A stretch of 64,000 nucleotides of DNA from assembly GCA_023386265.1 (NCBI GenBank), contig JAEWKA010000008.1, positions 434,001 to 498,000 on the forward strand, read 5' to 3'. Positions 50,154 to 56,874 of the stretch are shown piece after piece; position 1 is the stretch's first letter, and every line of letters begins with the position of its first letter. The position numbers and the translations under genes were made by a program. The notes under the pieces were generated by a model. It worked only from the letters and a program-made list of their open reading frames with translations. It was not told the DNA's origin and made no database searches. Origin of the DNA: Bacillota bacterium (GTDB taxonomy: Bacteria; Bacillota; Clostridia; Oscillospirales; Oscillospiraceae).

Positions 50154-51941
50154 ATGGTACGTTCACACATCCTCGTTTGCGGCGGTACAGGCTGTCATTC
50201 CTCAGGAAGCGATAAGCTTTTCGAGAATTTCGAGTCCGAGCTCAAAGCTGCCGGCCTCGCAGACGAAGTTAAAGTTATAATGACCGGCTGTTTCGGTCTG
50301 TGCGCGCTCGGCCCCGTCGTCGTAGTGTATCCCGAGGGTGCTTTCTACTCTCAGGTCAAGGTCGATGATGTCAAGGAAATCGTCACAGAGCACCTGCTCA
50401 AGGGCAGACTCGTGAAGCGTCTTCTTTACACCGAAACAATTGCCGAGGATACGATACTCAGCCTTGACAACACCGATTTCTATCGTAAGCAAAAGCGCGT
50501 CGCTCTCGAGAACTGCGGCGTCATTGACCCCGAAAACATTAATGAATACATAGCCTATGACGGATATATGGCTCTGGCTAAGGTTCTGACCGAAATGACT
50601 CCGCAGGATGTCATTAAGGAAATCTCAGACAGCGGACTTCGCGGACGCGGCGGCGGCGGCTTCCCGACGGGCAAAAAATGGAGCTTTGCCGCGGCTCAGC
50701 CCGCTGGCGATAAATACGTCTGCTGCAATGCCGATGAGGGCGACCCCGGCGCATTCATGGATCGCAGCGTGCTCGAAGGCGATCCCCACTGCGTACTCGA
50801 AGCTATGGCAATCGCGGGCTACGCAATCGGCTCTGCCCACGGCTACATTTACGTCCGTGCGGAGTATCCCATCGCGGTCAAGCGTCTTAAAATCGCAATC
50901 GCTCAGGCGAGAGAAGCCGGACTTCTCGGTGATAACATCCTCGGCTCGGGCTTCAATTTCGACATCGACATCCGTCTCGGCGCCGGCGCTTTCGTCTGCG
51001 GCGAGGAGACCGCGCTTATGAACTCCATCGAGGGCAAGCGCGGCGACCCGCGTCCCCGTCCTCCGTTCCCAGCAGTCAAGGGCCTTTTTGGCAAGCCCAC
51101 AATCCTCAACAATGTTGAGACCTATGCGAACATATCGCGTATCATCAGAAACGGCGCAGCGTGGTTTGCTTCCATGGGCACAGAAAAGTCCAAGGGCACC
51201 AAGGTCTTCGCGCTCGGCGGCAAGATTAACCATACCGGACTTGTCGAAATCCCGATGGGCACGACGCTCCGCGAAATCATCGAGGAAATCGGCGGCGGCT
51301 GTCCCGACGGCAAGAAGTTCAAGGCTGTTCAGACCGGCGGTCCCTCCGGCGGCTGCATTCCCGAGAAGTACCTTGATACTCCTGTCGACTACGAAACTCT
51401 GACCGCTCTCGGTTCAATCATGGGTTCCGGCGCAATGATAGTCATGGACGAAGACAACTGCATGGTCGACATCGCGAAATTCTTCCTTGAGTTCACGGTC
51501 GAAGAAAGCTGCGGAAAATGCACACCCTGCCGCGTCGGCGTCCGTCGCTTATACGAAATCCTTGACAAGATTACTTCCGGCAACGGCGAGATGGAGGATA
51601 TTGACAAGCTCGAAGAGCTCTGCTACTTCATCAAGGAAAACGCTCTCTGTGGTCTTGGACAGACCGCTCCGAACCCCGTTCTCTCGACGATAAAATATTT
51701 CCGCGAAGAGTATGAGGCTCACATCATCGAAAAGCGCTGCCCCGCGGGTGTCTGCAAAAAGCTGCTCAACTACACAATTGACCCCGAGCTTTGCAAGGGC
51801 TGCACGCTCTGCGCGCGCAACTGTCCGGCAAACGCCATTACGGGCGAAGTCAAGAAAGCCCACGTTATAGACAGCGCGGCATGCATCAAGTGCGGAGCTT
51901 GCATAGATAGCTGCAAGTTCAAAGCAATCTTTAAGAAATAA
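50154..51941 (+). CDS. hydB: Bifurcating [FeFe] hydrogenase subunit HydB (NuoF-like)
   Basis: This is the flavin subunit and site of NAD(H) binding. The 595 residues are, in order: an N-terminal thioredoxin-like [2Fe-2S] domain (CGGTGCHSSG near residue 9 and TGCFGLCALGP), an FMN/NADH domain with GLRGRGGGGFPTGKKW (~160-175) and GEETALMNSIEGKRG, and an SLBB domain. A [4Fe-4S] site in ESCGKCTPCRVGV (~444) and a C-terminal 2x[4Fe-4S] ferredoxin domain (CKGCTLCARNC and CIKCGACIDSC) follow. This layout matches trimeric confurcating enzymes that couple NADH and ferredoxin oxidation to H2 formation. Confidence 0.95.
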   Translation: MVRSHILVCGGTGCHSSGSDKLFENFESELKAAGLADEVKVIMTGCFGLCALGPVVVVYPEGAFYSQVKVDDVKEIVTEHLLKGRLVKRLLYTETIAEDTILSLDNTDFYRKQKRVALENCGVIDPENINEYIAYDGYMALAKVLTEMTPQDVIKEISDSGLRGRGGGGFPTGKKWSFAAAQPAGDKYVCCNADEGDPGAFMDRSVLEGDPHCVLEAMAIAGYAIGSAHGYIYVRAEYPIAVKRLKIAIAQAREAGLLGDNILGSGFNFDIDIRLGAGAFVCGEETALMNSIEGKRGDPRPRPPFPAVKGLFGKPTILNNVETYANISRIIRNGAAWFASMGTEKSKGTKVFALGGKINHTGLVEIPMGTTLREIIEEIGGGCPDGKKFKAVQTGGPSGGCIPEKYLDTPVDYETLTALGSIMGSGAMIVMDEDNCMVDIAKFFLEFTVEESCGKCTPCRVGVRRLYEILDKITSGNGEMEDIDKLEELCYFIKENALCGLGQTAPNPVLSTIKYFREEYEAHIIEKRCPAGVCKKLLNYTIDPELCKGCTLCARNCPANAITGEVKKAHVIDSAACIKCGACIDSCKFKAIFKK

Positions 51942-51953
51942 GGAGAGGAGGAT

Positions 51954-53711
51954 ATGGAAATGAAAATGATAAATCTCAAAATCAATGGCGTGCCTGTTAC
52001 AGTCCCCGAAGGAACGACCATTTTGCAGGCTGCCCGTGAGGCGCATATCGACATCCCTACTCTCTGCTACCTCAAGGATATAAACGAAATCGGCGCTTGC
52101 CGTATGTGCGTTGTCGAAATTAAGGGTTCCCCGAAGCTTAACGCCTCCTGCGTCTTCCCTGTCTCGGAGGGAATGGAAGTCATTACAAACAGCAAAAAGG
52201 TTTTTGAGGCGCGCAAAACGAACCTCCAGCTCCTTCTTTCCAACCATAAGCGCGAGTGCCTTACCTGCATCCGTTCCGGCTCCTGCGAGCTCCAGAAGCT
52301 CTGCCATGACTACGGCGTGGATGATGAAGGCAAATACGACGGAGCCAAGACTCCCTCGACCGTTGATGATTCCGCAACCCACATGGTTCGCGACAACTCC
52401 AAGTGCATCCTCTGCCGCCGCTGTACGGCGGTCTGCGATCAGCTTCAGGACGCGGCGGTCATCGGCGTAAATAAGCGCGGTTTCAACACTCATATCGGAA
52501 GCGCTTTCGACGCTCCGCTGAACACCGTTGCCTGCGTCTCCTGCGGACAGTGCATTGTTGCCTGCCCCACCGGCGCTCTCCACGAGAAGGATCAGACGGA
52601 CGAAGTCTGGGCGGCTCTTGCCGATCCCACAAAGCGCGTCGTCGTTCAGACGGCTCCCGCCACCCGCGCAGCACTCGGCGAAGTGTTCAGTATGCCCATC
52701 GGCACCAATGTTGAGGGCAAGATGGTTGCGGCTCTGCGCCGTCTCGGCTTTGACGATGTGTTCGACACCGATTTCTCCGCTGACCTCACGATACTTGAAG
52801 AAGCCACCGAGCTTGTAGAGCGCATCAATAACAAGGGTGTCCTCCCGCTCATCACCTCCTGCTCGCCCGGCTGGATTAACTATTGCGAGCATTATTATCC
52901 CGAGTTCATTCCGAACCTTTCCTCCTGCAAGTCCCCGCAGCAGATGTTCGGCGCTATTACAAAGAGCTGGTATGCCGCAAAGCTCGGCGTTGACCCGAAG
53001 AACATTTTCGTCGTCAGCATCATGCCCTGCACCGCGAAGAAATACGAGTGCAAACGTGCCGAACAGGGAGCAAACGGCGTTCCCGATGTCGACGTCGCTC
53101 TCACAACCCGCGAACTCGGCCGCATGATTGAGCGCGCAGGTATCGACTTTACAAATCTGCCCGACGAGAATTATGACGCTCCTCTTGGTGTTTCCACCGG
53201 CGCTGCCGTTATCTTCGGCGCAACCGGCGGAGTCATGGAAGCAGCTCTGCGCACCGCTGCTGAGTGGCTCACAGGCGACCCCGCGGCCCCCATCGAATTC
53301 TGCGATGTACGCGGAACGAATGGAGTCAAGGAAGCCACCTATACTGTCGGCGGACTCACGCTGAATGTCGCCGTCGCCTCCGGTCTCAAGAACGCGAAGG
53401 AGCTCCTCGAAGCCGTCAAGAGCGGTGAGAAGAACTATCACTTCATCGAGGTCATGGGTTGCCCCGGCGGCTGCGTAAACGGCGGCGGTCAGCCCATTCA
53501 GCCCGCAAGCATCCGCAATAACGTGGACCTCAAGAAGCTCCGCGCAAAGGCTCTCTATTCCGAGGACGCGGGCAAGACTCTTCGCAAGTCCCATGACAAC
53601 CCTGTCATTAAGGAGCTGTACGACAGTTTCCTCGAAAAGCCGGGCAGTCACAAGGCGCACGAACTCCTGCACACGACCTATACCGCGAAGAACCGTTTCC
53701 ATGGCGAATAA
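51954..53711 (+). CDS. hydA: Bifurcating [FeFe] hydrogenase catalytic subunit HydA
   Basis: This is the H2-forming or H2-oxidising subunit. It has 585 residues if started at 51954; ATGs at 51960 and 51966 have more usual SD spacing. In order: an N-terminal [2Fe-2S] domain, a His/Cys [4Fe-4S] site (HKRECLTCIRSGSCELQ), two [4Fe-4S] clusters (CILCRRCTAVC and CVSCGQCIVAC), then the H-cluster domain. Its motifs are L1 TSCSPGW, L2 MPCTAKKYE and L3 EVMGCPGGCVNGGGQP. L1 has Ser where textbook enzymes have a second Cys, and SSCKSPQQ has an extra Cys nearby. It is the last gene of the operon. Maturases HydE, HydF and HydG are not in the window. Confidence 0.96.
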   Translation: MEMKMINLKINGVPVTVPEGTTILQAAREAHIDIPTLCYLKDINEIGACRMCVVEIKGSPKLNASCVFPVSEGMEVITNSKKVFEARKTNLQLLLSNHKRECLTCIRSGSCELQKLCHDYGVDDEGKYDGAKTPSTVDDSATHMVRDNSKCILCRRCTAVCDQLQDAAVIGVNKRGFNTHIGSAFDAPLNTVACVSCGQCIVACPTGALHEKDQTDEVWAALADPTKRVVVQTAPATRAALGEVFSMPIGTNVEGKMVAALRRLGFDDVFDTDFSADLTILEEATELVERINNKGVLPLITSCSPGWINYCEHYYPEFIPNLSSCKSPQQMFGAITKSWYAAKLGVDPKNIFVVSIMPCTAKKYECKRAEQGANGVPDVDVALTTRELGRMIERAGIDFTNLPDENYDAPLGVSTGAAVIFGATGGVMEAALRTAAEWLTGDPAAPIEFCDVRGTNGVKEATYTVGGLTLNVAVASGLKNAKELLEAVKSGEKNYHFIEVMGCPGGCVNGGGQPIQPASIRNNVDLKKLRAKALYSEDAGKTLRKSHDNPVIKELYDSFLEKPGSHKAHELLHTTYTAKNRFHGE

Positions 53712-53724
53712 CTAATATAACAGT

Positions 53725-53760
53725 AAGCTCCCGTCCGATTCTTCGGACGGGAGCTTTTTA
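53725..53760 (+). terminator. Terminator of the hyd operon
   Basis: A perfect 14-bp GC-rich stem (AAGCTCCCGTCCGA and complement) with a 4-nt loop runs into TTTTTATTTTT right after hydA. Confidence 0.95.
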
Positions 53761-53772
53761 TTTTTATGATAT

Positions 53773-54486
53773 CTAAAGCAGTTCCTTTATCTTCTCAGTC
53801 AATTCTTCGGAATACTCCGATTTTTCGTAGCTTCCGGCTATCTTGACGGGAGAACCCGAGAGAATAATTATCGTATCCGCAAGGCGCAGGGCTTCAGAAA
53901 TGTCGTGGGTAACAAAAAGAACTGTCCGGCGCGAGAAGTCGTTTTCGTAGGCGCGGAAGAAGGTTTCGTAAAGCTCATCCTTCAGCTTCGGGTCCTGTTC
54001 CTTGAAGGGCTCGTCCAGAAAAAGCAGTTCGGATGGATACAAGAATGCCCTGCAAAGCGCAACTCGCTGTACCATGCCGCCCGAAAGGTCGTCAATGTTT
54101 GAGAATTCGTAAGCCTCCAGTCCGACGAGCTTCAGCTGTTTTTTTATGAGCTCGGTGCGCTCTTCCTTGGTATAGCCGCGCCCGTCGGATTTCCGCGCAT
54201 TTTTAAGTACAAGGTCAAGATTTTCATGTACGTTCAGCCACGGCAGTAGCCTATGCTCTTGAAAGACATACGAGCCACGCAAAACGCGCTCTTTGCCGTT
54301 TGTCTCAAAGACGACCCGTCCACTGTCGGGCGGCACTATCCCTGCGATGATGTTTATAAGCGTAGTTTTGCCCACGCCGGAGGCTCCAAGGATACAGGTA
54401 ACCTCGTGTTCTTTAAACTCGGCGGAAAAGTGCGAGAACAGCTCTCTCCCGCCGTATTTTTTACTGATGTCCAGAAGTTTTATCAT
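53773..54486 (-). CDS. ABC transporter ATP-binding protein (nitrate/sulfonate/NMT1-type uptake)
   Basis: This is the ATPase of a small-molecule importer. From the ATG at 54486 (SD AAGGTG; the frame continues to 54504) it has 237 residues: Walker A GASGVGKTT (~33), Q-loop VFQEHRLLPWLN, signature LSGGMVQR, Walker B LLFLDEPFKEQD, and the switch His in FVTHDISEA. It resembles SsuB/TauB/ThiZ proteins. The start overlaps the permease gene by 26 bp. It is the last gene of an operon headed by the TM1266-like regulator. Confidence 0.88.
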   Translation of the reverse strand: MIKLLDISKKYGGRELFSHFSAEFKEHEVTCILGASGVGKTTLINIIAGIVPPDSGRVVFETNGKERVLRGSYVFQEHRLLPWLNVHENLDLVLKNARKSDGRGYTKEERTELIKKQLKLVGLEAYEFSNIDDLSGGMVQRVALCRAFLYPSELLFLDEPFKEQDPKLKDELYETFFRAYENDFSRRTVLFVTHDISEALRLADTIIILSGSPVKIAGSYEKSEYSEELTEKIKELL

Positions 54487-55231
54487 AGCCCGACACCTTT
54501 GCATAAATGGTTTCGAAAACGAAGCTCAAAAGAATGATAATGACTGTCCAGGCGAAAAGCAGTGCGGGGTCTAGCGAGGTCTTAGCGAAATAGAGGTTCG
54601 CGCCAATCGATAAGCGCGGCATACTCAAAACCTCCGCCGCGGCGACGGCCTTCCAGCAAATGCCGATTTCCGATATCACCGAAGCATTTATGTGGGATTT
54701 TGCTGCGGGAAAATAAAGGGATTTGAGCCTTTCAAAGCGCCCTACTCCATAAAACAAACACATTTCTATGAGCTTCGGGTCTGTACTCCGAACCCCTGCT
54801 ACAGTCCCCGTAAACACGATAGGAAAGCACATTAAGATACCTGAAAAAATCGGCACATCCGTCGAGCGAAACCAAATTATCGAGATAATGATGACTGACA
54901 CGACGGGCGTTGATTTGAGTATTACCATAAGGGGATTCACAAAGTCGTACATCGCGCGGCTAAGTCCGCACGCCATACCGAAAACAACGCCGAGCACCGC
55001 GGAAGCAATAATTGCGAACAGTGTGCGGTAAAGGCTCCAGCCGATGACGACCCACGTCTTTTGCTCTGTCAGCAGTCTAAAAAAGGTCGTGACAACGGAA
55101 ACCGGCGAAGGAAAATAGATTTCCCTGCCTATAAGCAGGTAGGCTCCTTCCCAGATGGCCAGCCAGAGTAATATTACAAGTACGCGCCTGCGCCAGACCG
55201 CGAAGGCTTTTTGTGATAGTTCGGCTTTCAC
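54461..55231 (-). CDS. ABC transporter permease (SsuC/TauC/ThiX-like)
   Basis: This is an inner-membrane permease of 256 residues with about six hydrophobic segments. The BPD-transport motif (EMCLFYGVGRFERLKSLYFPA) is near residue 155. It starts with GTG, preceded by GAGAGG. It lies between the binding protein and ATPase genes, overlapping the latter. The substrate is undetermined; sulfonates, nitrate-like ions, thiamine pyrimidine precursors and riboflavin-like compounds are all carried by members of this family. Confidence 0.88.
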   Translation of the reverse strand: MKAELSQKAFAVWRRRVLVILLWLAIWEGAYLLIGREIYFPSPVSVVTTFFRLLTEQKTWVVIGWSLYRTLFAIIASAVLGVVFGMACGLSRAMYDFVNPLMVILKSTPVVSVIIISIIWFRSTDVPIFSGILMCFPIVFTGTVAGVRSTDPKLIEMCLFYGVGRFERLKSLYFPAAKSHINASVISEIGICWKAVAAAEVLSMPRLSIGANLYFAKTSLDPALLFAWTVIIILLSFVFETIYAKVSGYDKTSGHQ

Positions 55232-55253
55232 TCTGAATCCTCTCTGATCTCGA

Positions 55254-56291
55254 TTATCTCGTTATCGGAGAAGCGTAGTAGAAACCGTCATCCGGCATCG
55301 CGCCTCCGACAGACGCCGGGTCAAAATCGAAGAGCACCTGCAAAAATCCGTTTATTCCCGGCTTTGCGCCAAGTGCGGTTTTGAACACGATGTTGCAGAA
55401 GGGTATTGCCTTCTCCGCTATCTCCTCCGATGCGACGATGCCAGAATCTGCGATTAGCTTCGCCGCGTCCGCAGGGTTCTCGTTAACGTACTTCACGGAA
55501 GCCTCATACTGCTTCAAAAATTCCGCAACGAACTCCGGGTTTGCATCGGCGAAATCCTTCCGAATGGCAAGGCAACCCATGGAAAGCACGCTGCTGCCGC
55601 CGGAAGCTACGTCCCATTCCTTGTTGAAGTCGAGCAGTATCTTCATACTCGGATCCTTGGCGAGCACCTGCGTCACGAAGGGCTGGGGCAAAATCGCAAG
55701 CTCCGCATCTCCCGCGAGTAGAGCCTGCGCGACAGATGCGTGGTCGGGCAGGTAATTGAGCGTCACAGAGTCCTTGATTCTCGCCTTGTCGAGGATATAC
55801 TCCGTAGCATATTGAGGAACTCCACCGCTGCCGCTCAAAGCAATTGTTTTACCCTCAAGACCTTTGAGAGAAGTTACGTTTGATGCTTCCTTCCCAACGA
55901 CATAAAGCACACCCAGCGTGTTTAGCGCGAGGAACTGCACCTGTCCTTCCGTTTTGTTATAGAGGACGGCGGCGGAGTTTGTGGGCAGAGCCGCAATCTG
56001 GACTTCGCCCGTTATAAGCTTTGCCGTCAGCGTATCAGGCGCTGACGCAATCTCATAATTGACAGCGTAGGCATCGGAATTAAGCGCTTTCTCGGAAATC
56101 ATTTTTATCATGCCCATCGAGGTGGGTCCGGCAAGACCGGCAACGGTCACATTGACCTGTTCCAAGGGCGCCGCAGAGGCTGTTTCCTTTGGAACGTCCG
56201 TGCTCGTTGAGGGATTCTTTTTGCCGCAGCCGGCAAGCAAGGCAAACGTCAGAACGAGGCAAAGGATAATAGCTAATGTGTTCTTTCTCAT
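55254..56291 (-). CDS. ABC transporter substrate-binding lipoprotein (NMT1/SsuA-like)
   Basis: This is a binding lipoprotein of 345 residues from the ATG at 56291 (SD AAGGAG). The lipobox LLAG-C is at residue 22, followed by a linker of Lys, Ser and Thr residues. The mature part has an NMT1/THI5-SsuA fold pattern: VNVTVAGLAGPTSMGMIKMI, ALPTNSAAVLYNK, IALSGSGGVPQYATEYIL and LAILPQPFVTQVL. A longer frame to 56444 is not preceded by an SD and overlaps the TM1266 gene. Substrate unknown. Confidence 0.88.
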   Translation of the reverse strand: MRKNTLAIILCLVLTFALLAGCGKKNPSTSTDVPKETASAAPLEQVNVTVAGLAGPTSMGMIKMISEKALNSDAYAVNYEIASAPDTLTAKLITGEVQIAALPTNSAAVLYNKTEGQVQFLALNTLGVLYVVGKEASNVTSLKGLEGKTIALSGSGGVPQYATEYILDKARIKDSVTLNYLPDHASVAQALLAGDAELAILPQPFVTQVLAKDPSMKILLDFNKEWDVASGGSSVLSMGCLAIRKDFADANPEFVAEFLKQYEASVKYVNENPADAAKLIADSGIVASEEIAEKAIPFCNIVFKTALGAKPGINGFLQVLFDFDPASVGGAMPDDGFYYASPITR

Positions 56292-56331
56292 AAAAATCTC
56301 CTTCTCTGAATATGGATTTTCCGTAAGACGG

Positions 56332-56607
56332 TCAGAGCTGTACCGCTTGCGTTTTGGCATAGACCGTCTTCGCGCTGACACCGGGGAGCATCCCCAGTTT
56401 TCCGGAAAAGGAGCTGATAACGTCGGACGGGGCATCGAGCCCAACGCTTATCAGGGACACTCCTCTTTCACGACAGGGCAGACCCATCCGTCCGATGATA
56501 TACTGTCCGTTTTCGTGCATGAGTTTGTTCAGCTTCTCGACCGAATCGAAATCTTCGACGATGATAGCGACCATCGCAAGCCTTTTTTCCTGATTTGTTG
56601 CATCCAT
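56332..56607 (-). CDS. Iron-only hydrogenase system regulator, TM1266 family
   Basis: This is a 91-residue ACT-like regulator. From the ATG at 56607 (SD GGAGGG) it reads MDATNQEKRLAMVAIIVEDF, then the family signatures YIIGRMGLPCRERGVSLISV and APSDVISSFSGKLGMLPGVS. The family accompanies [FeFe] hydrogenase and maturation genes and resembles NikR/ACT ligand-binding domains without a DNA-binding part. It heads the ABC importer operon, 40 bp before the binding protein. The association suggests that the imported compound serves the hydrogenase system, or that the operon responds to it. Confidence 0.85.
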   Translation of the reverse strand: MDATNQEKRLAMVAIIVEDFDSVEKLNKLMHENGQYIIGRMGLPCRERGVSLISVGLDAPSDVISSFSGKLGMLPGVSAKTVYAKTQAVQL

Positions 56608-56725
56608 AAAACACCCTCCAAAACAAAAATTGCGCCCGGACAGGCGCAATCAGCGTAATCGCTACTTAGCTGCCTTCCACGTCAGAAATTCATCTTCGAT
56701 GTCAGTACGGTTTGTAAATTACAAC
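56608..56725 (-). promoter_or_regulatory. Structured 5' leader with terminator-like hairpin (riboswitch or attenuator candidate)
   Basis: Between the promoter and the TM1266 gene the transcript has about 114 nt. It contains CATC/GATG around GAA, a CTGAC...GGCAG pairing region and GCG-ATTA-CGC. It ends with a stem TTGCGCC/GGCGCAA (56630-56649) followed by U5 just before the SD. That is the layout of a transcription attenuator. No known riboswitch consensus could be matched by eye; in particular no TPP CTGAGA box is present. Confidence 0.5.
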
Positions 56726-56728
56726 TAT

Positions 56729-56757
56729 AATATACCACTTTGTTAATATAGAGTCAA
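56729..56757 (-). promoter_or_regulatory. Promoter of the TM1266/ABC importer operon
   Basis: On the minus strand TTGACT, a 17-bp spacer and TATATT lie about 120 bp before the first gene. Confidence 0.75.
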
Positions 56758-56874
56758 TCTTTCTTTGCCTAAGAGGAGTCGGCCCACAGCGTTATTGGCG
56801 CTGCGGGCCTTATGGAGGAGAGAAGACACTTTATGGCAAAGTGGTTAGTAAGGTAACGGTTTTAATGTCAAGCA

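Noticed and set aside
51549..53702. 717-residue open frame on the minus strand opposite hydB/hydA
   Set aside because: It lies fully antisense to two clearly recognised hydrogenase genes. It has no ribosome binding site or domain, and arises from the strong G/C bias at third codon positions.
56608..56725. TPP riboswitch upstream of the NMT1-type importer
   Set aside because: The operon type made this attractive, but the CTGAGA and ACCTGA-like core boxes are absent. The leader is kept only as an unassigned candidate.
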